In this document: positions 1-10,167 of the stretch, piece after piece
How positions within the stretch are numbered: position 1 is the first letter of the stretch
Layout: each line of letters opens with the position of its first letter
NCBI GenBank assembly: GCA_014529385.2
Contig: CM043960.1
Span: 122,005,043-122,069,042 of the forward strand
Direction: 5' to 3'
DNA: 64,000 bases
Source: Adiantum capillus-veneris
Lineage: Eukaryota > Streptophyta > Polypodiopsida > Polypodiales > Pteridaceae
Program-made: the position numbers and the translations under genes
Notes under the pieces: model-generated
What the model was told of the DNA's origin: nothing
Databases searched by the model: none
What the model saw: the letters and a program-made list of their open reading frames with translations, nothing else

Positions 1-1720
1 TATATGAAATGATGAGTTAATGGATTAGCGTTCAAGATTTAGTGAGTGTAAGAGGGGCGGCCACATACACATTTACCCCCACTGAGATTTGTAAGAAATG
101 TAGAACAAAATAGGCTGATTGATTGAGATCTACTTGTATTAAATCTCTCAACAAAAATATTTACCTTTGACATAGAAAATTCTTGCATGATGATCATAAG
201 CTACAATGTAGAACACAAAGTAGACATTTTAATGGAAAGGAAGAGAATAGATGCTACCTGCTATGGATAATGCCAATGAATCGATACAAAAATGGCCCAA
301 AAGGTCCCATCGTTGATCTAAATTCAGAGCTCATGAGCGCAACAAATCATTATAAAATTTTTGTTAGTATCTGTGTGGTTTTGTTTGAAATATTGGAAGG
401 AATTGAAGATCTAGCATCTTCTTAATTCCATGGATATCTTTAAAAATTGTACAACATCTTGTTTGTTTGAAGGATACGGAGGCAAAGCAAAACTATAAGT
501 GACATTTGTGGCCACAAGTTGATGAAGTGATGAGTATTAAAGCCTCGAGGGGGTCACTATGTATAAATTGTGTATATCGTGTGCATTCAATGACTATCTC
601 TAAAACTCCTTATCTGTGAATTCTTGACAAATAAATCATACCCTTTTCCTATGGAATCTGTAAATTTACAATTCCAATTTATGATATTCTTTTGTATGTG
701 AAAATGTGAGAAAAAATTAGATGTAATAACCCCTTCTGTTGCACTCATGTGATAGTCACATAATTATCAAGTGACACCCCCGAGATTAAAGCTTACACAC
801 CATGGGTGCTAACATTTTTTAGGAATATAATTAAATTATATCTTAAATTGATATGTGCATCATATCCTCCCCCTTGTTATTATTAATGGGTATTTGACAA
901 AGGGTGTCTAAGACAATATCTTTTGTTTAAGGAAGCTCGCTACTCTGTATTGAACTGTGCATTTTCAAGATTGAGCAAAGCAAGGCTAATATATTGGGCA
1001 TCGTTTAGATACTACGAAGGAAAAGGAAGTGCATTGAGATCCTCATCGATGGGTATTTGATAAAGGGTGTCCAAGATAATATATTTTGTTTAAGGAAGCT
1101 CGCTACTCTATATTAAACCGTGCATTTTCACGATTGAGCAAAGAAAGGTTAATATATTGGGCATCATTCAGACACTACAAAAGAAAAGGGAGTGCATTGA
1201 GCTCCTTTGCCCAAATAAAAAGGAGTTACCAATGTCTTTTTTGACATTCAAATCCATGTACTCATTTGTATAATGGATGAGATAGAGCTTGCTAGTGTTT
1301 TAGCATTCGATGGATGTTTTGAGTGCCAAAGAGATTTATGGGAATTTTCAAGGGATTCGTGTGCTAGATAGTGTGGCCAAATGCCAATGGCTAAGGTATG
1401 GGTACTTGGAGAGTGTATGTACGAATATGTATATACCTAGAATCCACATACTATGGATGCACGTATCATCCATAGTAGGTATCATTGAATCCCACGCAAA
1501 ATGTTGAACAAAAGGCATTGTGATTGTGTATTTGCTTGATTTCTATCTACATCTCTCAATTCCGTTGCATTTGACATCGTGCATGCATATATAATAGATC
1601 CTTAAGAGTTGCATGATGGTCTAGAGCTATGGAAAGTTAGGATGGATGTAATATCCTCAATAAATGTGGTGTAAAAACCTTACTATAAGGTCGTTTAAAA
1701 TTTATAAAAAACATATACAT
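1..1720. other. Non-coding flank left of Gypsy-A
   Basis: AT-rich sequence with only short ORFs of no recognisable family. It holds the 163-bp tandem duplication listed separately. The last 85 bases (about 1640-1725) match the sequence at about 20735-20818 on the far side of Gypsy-A, so they are the target locus of that insertion. Confidence 0.6.
886..1211. repeat. Two-copy tandem duplication, 163-bp period
   Basis: The block starting ATGGGTATTTGA at 886 recurs at 1049 and continues in parallel through the purine-rich stretch ending near 1211. The copies differ at scattered positions, mostly transitions. Neither encodes an open frame. No terminal repeats mark it as a transposon, so it reads as an old local duplication. 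Confidence 0.85.
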
Positions 1721-1725
1721 AGGAT
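1721..1725. repeat. Left target-site duplication of Gypsy-A (AGGAT)
   Basis: AGGAT directly precedes the LTR start and recurs directly after the right LTR at 20675-20679. Five bases is the usual duplication for this superfamily. Confidence 0.9.
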
Positions 1726-2315
1726 TGTTAACCCTCACGGCTCACGGACACCCTATCACCTACGACGGACGTTGTATTATTTACTTGTAGAGTCAAGTAC
1801 CGGGCTTGTCGGTCCAATAGGAAAAGGGTAAGAGTGATCGTCGATGAGAGGCACACTCTAACTGGAACATTCAAGGGATTAGTTGGCTAAGCATGGGCAC
1901 CCAAGTGTGAATGGGGTGAGCTCATATAAAAGTCAACTAAACCTAAAATTCACTCATTCTCTCATTTGTGCAATAGAAGAGTGCTCTTGCTCCATCTCCA
2001 TCTCCATCTTCTTCTTCTTCACCTCCTTGTGTGTGTGTGTGTGTGTGTATGTGAGTGAGAGAGAGAGAGAATGTGTGGGCGATCGAGCATTACGAAGGCA
2101 CGGCGACGACGAAGCGGTTGAGCGTGGCGAAGCGGCGGCTCCTTCTTCTTCGCGGCGAGGAATCCTCCACGAAGCAAGCGTAGAGCGGTGAGTGACACAC
2201 CATCGCCTTCTTTGAGCTTACTAGTTTAGGCTTGTTGTGTGCTTGGAGCCATCTGTGGCTCGCACACGGTGTATCGGAAAGTTCCTTGCATTGACACGTG
2301 CGACATGCGCACACA
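1726..2315 (+). repeat. 5' LTR of Gypsy-A
   Basis: 590 bp, beginning TGTTAACCCTCACGG and ending GCGCACACA just before a primer-binding site. It contains TATAAAAG at 1925-1932, CT-rich and GT/GA simple repeats, and a GC-rich block. Three other copies of this LTR family are in the window: 20080-20674 (reverse), 40549-41135 (reverse) and 52196-52782 (reverse). It is closest to the 20080-20674 copy over the last 40 bases, which supports these two as one pair. Confidence 0.93.
1925..1932 (+). promoter_or_regulatory. TATA box in Gypsy-A LTR
   Basis: TATAAAAG about 200 bases into the LTR, the expected position for the U3/R boundary. The same motif is kept in the other LTR copies. Confidence 0.55.
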
Positions 2316-2319
2316 TTTT

Positions 2320-2337
2320 TGGCACCGTTGCCGGGGA
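2320..2337 (+). other. Primer-binding site, Asp-tRNA type
   Basis: TGGCACCGTTGCCGGGGA follows the LTR by four T. It matches the complement of the 3' end of plant tRNA-Asp with one mismatch (A for G at position 4). This fixes the LTR end and the element's direction. Confidence 0.85.
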
Positions 2338-2738
2338 ATGCCGTGCATTAAGCTCGAGTAGCACTCTGTGCTTCTCCGTGGTGCAATTTCAATTATAGAA
2401 AAGGTAGGGAAAGAGTGTGTGTGTGTGTGTGTGTGTTGAGAAGAGGGATTTGGTGTTATATTGTGTGTTTTTTTTTGTTAATGGAGATTTCAAAGGTACT
2501 GTGTTTATTCTCTATGAAAGGTAGTTAGTTTTTTTTGTTAATGGAGATTTCAAAGGTTCTGTGTTTATTCTCTGTGTATTAAGGTAGTTAGTTTTCTGTG
2601 TACAGTAAGTAGGAAGTAGATTAGTGAGAGTTAATAGAGTGTGTTAGTGTGTAAGAGTAGGTGTATTAGTTAGAAGTAGGTAGATAGAGTGTGTGTGTGC
2701 TCTCGCGCAGGCCGCGACAACCTTATCCTTAAAAATAT
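2338..2738 (+). other. Gypsy-A leader
   Basis: Non-coding, GT-rich leader between the primer site and the Copia-1 junction. It holds a GT microsatellite (about 2418-2437) and a 60-bp duplication. No ORF is visible. Confidence 0.6.
2471..2590. repeat. 60-bp tandem duplication in the Gypsy-A leader
   Basis: The block TTTTTTGTTAATGGAGATTT at 2471 is repeated at 2531, each copy followed by a near-identical 40 bases. It is absent from the Gypsy-B leader. Confidence 0.85.
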
Positions 2739-2750
2739 ATATATCAAAGC
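2739..2750 (+). other. Possible decayed Met-tRNA primer site of Copia-1
   Basis: ATATATCAAAGC resembles TGGTATCAGAGC with several substitutions and sits where a copia leader would begin. The assignment is weak. Confidence 0.3.
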
Positions 2751-3833
2751 TCAGATCAAGGCTCGGGGCAACACTGCAGGAGGCTAGAGTCACCAGCTCA
2801 GATTGGAGTGAAATTCGACAGGCAAAGACACGGCCCCAAATCTTGTGGGTAAGCCCGTAGGGTACGGTGTGCTCAGAATTTCATTCTGAGGTCATCTCGG
2901 TCACCGTTCGGCTTCGACAAAGTTCTGCGCAGGCCATTTTCGACCACGTGGTCTCAGCGGGTGCAGATCCGACTCTGCAAATTTGGGGTTTTCGGCCTAC
3001 GACTGCAGGTGCTGAGGATATCGACACTCCCAGAGTGTTGATTTGTGGTTGTCTACACATCGAAGGACGGCTCACAGTTCTTGGAGGCGTGTCACTTACG
3101 ACACGAGCGCTACACACAGACTGTAGGCGACATCCACTAGTTCATCAGGTAGCTTGTGTTTGCTGCTTGATATTCCAGATTTCATCCTGACATTGCACGT
3201 ACTTCCACATGGGATGTATTGTCAGAGATGATGTATGTCTGTTGAGGGTTTGCTGGCTGTGAGTGTCACGCAGCAAACAACCGCCGCAACGGTTATAGCA
3301 TACAGTGGGAAATTTGTGGATGTATGACTTTGTGGGAAGTCTATGTACTGTCAGATTTACTGTAGCCTTTGTTGAGGGTCGAGTGAGGTTTTATTGAGTT
3401 GGGGGATTCTCGAATGTTGAGATCCTTTCGGTGATACAGGTCTTGGAGCGATCCCTCGAGCACCCTTAGATAGGCAGCTAGGATGTATTGAATGTGAGTT
3501 AGACAGTTGGGATTGCATCTTTGCTTTACTGCCGTTGAGGCATTGTCGCAATCTATGCTTACAGGACAGTGACAGGACAGTCAGAGACAGTACAAGTGCA
3601 AGACAGGTTTACCGACAGCTTACAGTGTTAGAGAGACAGTGGTTTTTTGAGATGTTTTTTGGTTTGTTTTTAGTACACCAGAGCCATTTTACAAAGGAGA
3701 CTCTGCCAAAATTTCTGCAGAATCTGAAGCTTTCTTGGTTCATATGACAGGTTGATATTGGTTCAGAGGTGACTTTACAGGGGAAACTCTGCCGAATTTT
3801 TCCCAGGAAAGTAAACTACTGTGAAGCGTAGCT

Positions 3834-6800
3834 ATGGCTGGATCATAGGACACTGCTCTTTACAATATCAAGAAGCTGGATGGAACCAATTTCCCATTGT
3901 GGAAGAAGCAGATTTGGCATGTGTTGGTACAAAAGAAGTAGATAAAACCTATAAAGCTCAAGGGGATAAAACCAGAAGATATGGACAAAGATGAATGGAG
4001 CGAAATGGATGAATTGGCACTTTCTACCATTATGCTGACTTTGGCAGAAAGCGTTTACTTCAATGTAGCAGACGAGATTTCGGCTTATCAAGCATGGTTA
4101 AAGCTGAGTGATCTTTATGAGAAGCAGAGTGCAGCTTCACAGGTATACTGGCTTAAGAATCTTGTTGACTTGAAGATGAAAGAAGGGACACCTATGTCCA
4201 ATCATCTGAATGAATTCAACACAATCTACAGTCAGTTGTCAGCTCAAGGTGTCAAGTTTGATGAACCTGTTAGAGCTATGTTCCTATTGATCACATTGCC
4301 GGAAAGTTGGGACACTTTTCGCACAGCTTTGAGTAATTCTGCACCTCCAGATGGTTTGAACATAGCAGGTGTAGAAGGAAGTCTGCTTACTGAAGAAACC
4401 AATAGAAAGACAATGGACAAAGGTAAAGGAACAGCCTTAGTGGTCAGGGGAAGGACCAAACAAAAGTACAAAGGTGGAAAGAGGAATCAGTCTCGTAGCA
4501 AGTCCCGCAATGCTAAAGGCAAGAGTGATATAGAATGCTACCATTGTGGCAAGAAGGGTCACATGAAAAGAGACTACAGAGAATGGAAAGCAGAAAAAGG
4601 CAAAGAGAAAGCTGAAGACCATGGTGAGAAGAACAAGTCCTCAATGAAGATTCAAGAAATAAATGTGACAAACACTGTTGCAGAAGATGACAGTCTAGTG
4701 TCAGGAGACATCTACTTCTTGAAGAACACAATGGACTCAGCTCTTCTTACAGCATCTGATGGAAATGCACTGAGTGACTGGATTATAGACTCAGGGGCAT
4801 CACTTCATGTGTCTCCAAACAAGGAGTGGTTTACCTCTTATGTGACCACTAAAGATCATGTTCGGCTAGGCAATGGGCAGACATATGAGATCTTAGGTGT
4901 TGGAGATGTTCAATTGAAGTTTCAGAATGGCTCTTCTTTCACGCTGAAGAATGTGAGACATGTTCCCGCAATTACAAAGAGCTTGATCAGCACAGGTTTA
5001 CTTGATGATGCTGGCTACATCACCACTGTTGGACAGAATATGTGGAAGATATCCAAGGGTTCTATGACAGTAGCACATGGAGTAAAGTCTGGAGGACTTT
5101 ACATGATTTATGTATCAAATGTCTCCAAAAAATGTAATCAATGTAACCGAGCAACCGAACGTTTCTTTGTGGCATAGCCGGTTAGGACATATGTCCAAGA
5201 AGGGAATGGAAATCTTGTCTCATTCTGGTTATTTGCCTGGCTTTTCATTTAATGATTTTGAATTTTGTGAACATTGTCTGTATGGTAAGCAAACACAGCA
5301 GCCACATAAGCATAGAAGCAGTAGAAGAGATACACATTTGGCACTTGTTCATAGTGATTTGTGTGGACCTATGCCTAACCTATCTCTAGGGGGAGCTTCT
5401 TACTTTATGACATTTATAGATGATTACTCGAGGAAAGTATTGGTTTACTTTGTCAAGCACAAGGATGAAGTGTTTAGTGTTTTCAAAACGTTTGTGACAC
5501 TTGTGGAGAATCAGAGTGGCAAGAAGCTTAAATGCTTACGCACTGACAATGGTGGAGAGTATGTTTCAAAGGCCTTTCAAGACTTTTCTGAGTCAAAAGG
5601 TATAAAACGTGAACTTACTGCTCCTTACAATCCTCCTCAAAATGGTGTTGTTGAGAGGATGAATAGGACCATACAAGAGAAGGTCAGAAGTATGTTGTCT
5701 AATGCACAACTGCCAAATGGGTTTTGGGCTGAAGCTGTATCAACAGCTGTTCATCTTGTAAATAGATCTCCTAGCAAGGTTTTGCAAAAGGATTCAGTGC
5801 CAGAGATGGTATGGTCAGGCAAAATGCGCTCATACAAGCATCTCAGAGTCTTTGGCTGTGAGGCATATACTCACGTTCCAAAGGAATTTAGGAACAAACT
5901 TGAGCCAAAGAGTAGAAAGTGCATCTTTCTAGGCTATGGTAATTCTGGTGAGATGGGGTACAGACTTTGGGATCCCGAATCCAGAAAGGTTGTCCGCAGC
6001 AATGATGCTCACTTTAATGAATCCAAATATCATTCTAAACCAGAGAGGGTTGAGGAGATTAGAAGAGTTGTCTTCCAAGAAGATGGACCTGCACGTGCAA
6101 GACAAAATGTCAGGGCTCAAGAGGAGCAAGGATAGGATAGAGTGGAACCACAGGTTGTGGCTGAGCCTGAGCCACCTATTGTGCGTAGATCTGGACGTGT
6201 CACGCGACCTCCTGATAGGTTTGTTCCATCTATGAACTATCTCATGTTGACTGATTGCAATGAGCCTTCATGTTACAAGGAAGCAATGCAAATGAAGGAC
6301 TCCGGGAATTGGCAATTGGCCATGCAGTCAGAGATGAGAGCTCTGCATAAAAACAAGACATGGAAGCTAGTTAAATTACCACAGAGCAAAAAGGCTCTAC
6401 CTTGTAAATGGGTTTACAGGTATAAGATCACCGCTCATGATAGTCAGCCAAAGTATAAAGCAAGGCTTGTTGCCAAGGGCTTTAAGCAAGAACAAGGCAT
6501 TGACTTTGATGAAGTCTTCTCTCCGGTGGTCAAGATGACTACATTGAGATGCTTTCTTGCATTGGTTGCCATATTAGATTTGGTGTTGCACCAAATGGAT
6601 GTCAAGACAGCGCTCTTGCATGGTGATTTAGATGTGGAAATTTACATGCAGCAGCCAGAAGGGTTTGTTGAGAAAGGCAAGGAAGATTGGGTATGCCAGT
6701 TGTTAAAGAGTCTTTATGGCTTAAAACAATCACCGAGGGCATGGTACCATAAATTCCACAAGTTTATGCTTTCTCAAGGCTACAAACGTAGTGAGTTCGA

Positions 6801-7815
6801 TCATTGTCTATATACAAAGAAGGCTAAGGATGGTAGTTGGCTGATCCTTATTTTGTATGTGGATGACATGTTGATTGCTGGCAAGCACTTGGAAGAAATT
6901 TCAGCTTTGAAGTCAAAGATGGCAAAATCGTTTGACATGAAAGACATGGGTGAGGCAAGTCATATACTTGGTATGCGCATTGAGAGAGACAGATCAAAGA
7001 AGTTGATTTGGTTATCTCAAACAGAGTATATTGACAAGGTTTTGCAACGTTTCAATATGGAGAAGGGAAAGGCACTGAGTGTTCCATTGCCACCATATGT
7101 GAAACTTAGCAAACAAGATTGTCCTGTGTCTGAGGAAGAACAGGCTGAAATGGATAAGATTCCATATGCGTATGCAGTGGGTAGTTTGATGTATGCAATG
7201 ATTGCTACTCGCCCAGACATTGCATTTGCAGTGGGAGTAGTAAGTCGATACATGTCAAACCTAGGCAAGAAACATTGGGAGGCAGTGAAAGGAATATTGA
7301 GATACCTGAAAGCTACAAAGAGTATGCGTATATGCTATGGGAGTCAGGAGCTAAGTGTAAAGGGTTTTACAGACTCAGATTATGCAGGTGACTTAGACAA
7401 CCGAAGGTCTACGTCAGGGTATGTCTTTACATTGGCTGGTGGAGCAGTATCATGGCGTTCTAGATTACAAGATTGTGTTACTCAATCTACTACAAAGGCT
7501 GAATATGTTGCAGCATCAGAGGCATGCAAAGAATCAATTTGGCTTAATCGACTAGTAATAGATTTGGGAATCAAAGAAGAGATTCCTGTGTTATATTGTG
7601 ATAGTCAAAGTGCTGTACAATTGGCTCGCAATCCAGTTTATCACTCAAAGACAAAGCATGTGGATGTGAAGTATCATTTCATCAGGGAAATGCTCGAGGA
7701 TAAGCAACTTCAGCTTGTCAAAGTTCACACCACAGAAAATCCTGCTGATCTACTTACAAAAAGACTTCCCTCAGAGAGCTTTGCGCATTTTCGCAAGCAG
7801 TTAGGTGTAGGGTAG
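3834..7815 (+). pseudogene. Copia-1 gag-pol polyprotein, broken
   Basis: The frame opens at ATG 3834, ahead of the longest open stretch, and carries TAG stops at 3846 and 3939. Gag ends with a zinc knuckle whose last Cys is Tyr (TAC at 4575-4577). Protease has DSGA. A frameshift near 5110-5165 precedes the integrase, which has an HHCC finger starting at LWHSRLGHMS and a D-D-E triad (HSD, RTDNG, VVERMN). TAG at 6133 separates integrase from RT, whose active site is YVDDMLIA. RNase H follows (DSDYAGD) and ends normally at 7815. The order PR-IN-RT-RH is diagnostic of Ty1/copia. Four lesions make it inactive. The first two stops and the third are each one C-to-T step from CAG. Confidence 0.92.
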
Positions 7816-7893
7816 TACATCACTTCTCTACATCTCTTGTATATTAGCTTGTATAGTAGCTTCTCTCACACTTAAAGTACCACATTGGACTTT

Positions 7894-7904
7894 AAGTAGG
7901 AGGT
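7894..7904 (+). other. Polypurine tract of Copia-1
   Basis: AAGTAGGAGGT lies directly before the TGTTGG start of the 3' LTR, the usual plus-strand priming position. Confidence 0.7.
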
Positions 7905-8099
7905 TGTTGGGGTATAAAGCCCAATGTGGTCGCCCAGGTAAGTGGGCGGGCCGCCAGGTATGTACACATATTCTTTTGTAAAAACCTAATAAGAACTCAC
8001 TATGCTCTACATATTACAGTAGAGCGAGTTCACCATATCGTCGTGCTCTTCTTCTCGCACTCTCTCTCGCGTTGCACTTCCGCTCGTACTCCTTCAACA
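7905..8099 (+). repeat. 3' LTR of Copia-1
   Basis: 195 bp with inverted termini TGTTG and CAACA. It is short for a copia LTR but within range. The bases just after it (CGTAG) cannot be matched to a left duplication because the 5' side is missing. Confidence 0.75.
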
Positions 8100-8332
8100 C
8101 GTAGCTAAAAATCGATTTTTTGAGGATGAACGGAACGTCAGATGCCCGAAAATTGTGTTGTAAAGCACACAGCGACCCTCTAAGTGATACGCTCATTTCG
8201 AGCTATCACACACTTTAATCAAAAAAATCAAACATTAAAAAACATTCAAAAAACATCAAAAACAAGAAAAAATCAAGTAGAAAACGGGGTGCAAAACACC
8301 CACAAAACAAAGCAAGTAACCTTTAAGGGTAC
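8100..8332 (+). other. Gypsy-A leader/gag boundary region
   Basis: A-rich sequence between the Copia-1 LTR and the gag ORF, with no convincing coding content. Gypsy-B has no obvious counterpart, because its gag ORF starts close to the conserved region. Confidence 0.4.
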
Positions 8333-9331
8333 TTGCCGACACTTGTAGGGCACCCAAAGCACATATATCTACGCTATGGTCGTGTGCTAGAGTCCGAACA
8401 ACTAGCTAGTGCTTCGATTTACGGAGGTACTCACTATCCTTCCACTCTAGGGTCTACGCCCTCGGCGAAGACCCAAGGTAGTGCAACCCAAGACCCAAAT
8501 ATAGCGGCTAGCGACTCTTCCTCTGACTACGATATTATGGAAGAGCGTCTTACACAAAGCCCTGGGGGAACAAATGAAATCATGCCTAGCTGGGCCCAAC
8601 AACCTGGAACTAGTGTTTTTAGCCGTTTGATGGAAACTTTTAGTAGAGCTACACGCTCTGAACCTACGGCTAGTGAAGTAAACGAAGGGGGTGGGGAAGT
8701 AGAATCACCATTCACATCTCCTGTAGACCCCACACTCCCTCATAGTGTCCACGTGGACATTCTACCTACCTCATTTAATGAGGGCCCTACCGAGCTACCA
8801 CCTTCCAAAGTCGCCTCTAAGGTAGCGGTGACTAAAAGTCAAAACACGGGAAGCAACATTGCATCCACCTCACGGAAACCCTCTAGTACACCAAGTTTGG
8901 ACGGGGTACTTCTCAATGAAAATTGGGAATATGACCTACACACGGAGACTTTGACCGACCTATTCATGGGCTACACATACCATGTGGGTTGGTTAGAAGT
9001 TGTACAATCCACATCTAGTGCCACTAGTCTAGAGGAACAACAACACATGATCCGCAATGTCATCCATAGGATTATCCAGTCTGAGAGGAAAAATCGAGGA
9101 ATAAACATACCTTCGACGGGTCCTATGCGATTTTTAGACACGGGCAAAGGGAAACAACCCACTCTATCACAAATGGAGACTCCCCCAGTGAGTCCTATAG
9201 ATCCCCCATATGTTGTTTCGCCAGGGTCTCAATGCAATTTGAGCCCACAAGTGATAGCTTTACTTTTCCAAGTCTAGCTCATCTTTCCCTGGATGACACC
9301 ACGGATACCATGCCTACCCCAATGATGGGCA
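8333..9331 (+). pseudogene. Gypsy-A gag, N-terminal part
   Basis: The open frame 8333-9277 encodes a low-complexity N-terminus followed by a segment that aligns well with Gypsy-B gag (shared LNENWEYDL, TYHVGWL, MRFLDTGK, PIDPPYVVSPG). After SPG the frame shifts near 9225. The homologous reading continues in another frame to 9331, where Copia-2 is inserted, and resumes at 14875 beyond it. No enzymatic motif is present. This is the N-terminal structural region of a gypsy capsid polyprotein. Confidence 0.8.
9327..9331. repeat. Left target-site duplication of Copia-2 (GGGCA)
   Basis: GGGCA precedes the LTR and recurs at 14875-14879 after the other LTR. Confidence 0.93.
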
Positions 9332-10107
9332 TGTTAGGAAATAAGACGTAGCTAAATAGATAATTGAGTAGATTACTTAATGGAGAGAGACAGATTTACA
9401 TACACGAGATTATAGAGTAGAGAGAGAGAGAGAGAGTACACACGATATACGTGGTTCACCCAATGTGGGCTACGTCCACGGGAAAGCAGCCACTCAATGG
9501 CTTTAGTACTTCAAAACAAGAAGTAGTTTACAAAGGGACTATACCCTTAATGGAGCTCCCGCCTTGCTTCACTCTCACCACCTCACACTCACCTTGTTGC
9601 ATCAACTTCACACTATGAAATGTGTGTAGAAATGGCCTCCTTTATAAGCCAAAAGGGTTGCCCTCTCTTATGAGAGACAGCCCTGTGTAGCCGCCCTTGT
9701 GCGAATAAGTCCAAATCGGACCCTCCAATCCGCCCATGTGTGGCCGCCCTTGAGAAGACAAGTCCGCTTTTGAATTCGGCCACCGGCCATTGACTTCCGA
9801 CCACCGGCCATCAGCCATTGACTACCGGCCACCGGCCAACCGACCGGTTGTTTTCCGACCACTTTCCGGCCGCCGTCCGGCCATAATATTCCGACGAAAC
9901 AGAATATTCTGGCGGAAAAAAAAAAGTCTCGGGGGCCTCCGCCCCCGAGGCCTCTAAAGTTGCCCTTGATTCTTGTCCGTGAAAATTTTGGTTTCCGATG
10001 AGTGATTTTCCTTCACGCACGATGGCTTCTCCTCATAATGGGGGCCTTACAAATGTGCGCTTTTACCACAGAAAATTACAAGGGTAAATCAGGCTCCATA
10101 CTTAACA
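9332..10107 (-). repeat. 3' LTR of Copia-2
   Basis: 776 bp. On the plus strand it starts TGTTAGGAAATAAGACG and ends ATACTTAACA. It has a GA array, and a GC-rich stretch in which CCGGCC and CGGCCACCGG motifs recur (about 9770-9890). Confidence 0.93.
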
Positions 10108-10119
10108 ATCTCCCACTTG
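10108..10119 (-). other. Polypurine tract of Copia-2
   Basis: On the minus strand the bases AAGTGGGAGAT directly precede the 3' LTR. Confidence 0.75.
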
Positions 10120-10167
10120 GAGACTGATCTCCAAACCAAACTTGTGACTGCTTTCCATTCTGGCTTC

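Larger units (their letters stand above)
2739..8099 (+). mobile_element. Copia-1: Ty1/copia element nested in Gypsy-A, 5' LTR missing
   Basis: The gag-pol at 3834-7815 is followed by a purine tract at 7894-7904 and an LTR at 7905-8099 (TGTTGGGG to TTCAACA). No second copy of that LTR lies upstream of gag. A degraded initiator-Met primer site may survive at about 2739-2750. The 5' LTR was probably deleted, so the left boundary is approximate and no target duplication can be shown. Gypsy-A gag resumes at about 8333. Confidence 0.75.

Noticed and set aside
2090-2314. ORFs inside the LTR copies (also 20066-20457, 40550-40978, 52146-52625)
   Set aside because: They recur in all LTR copies on both strands and come from simple repeats and GC-rich LTR sequence.
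9613-10020. Minus-strand ORFs in the Copia-2 LTRs (also 14394-14787)
   Set aside because: Present in both LTR copies with frame differences; GC-rich LTR sequence rather than a gene.
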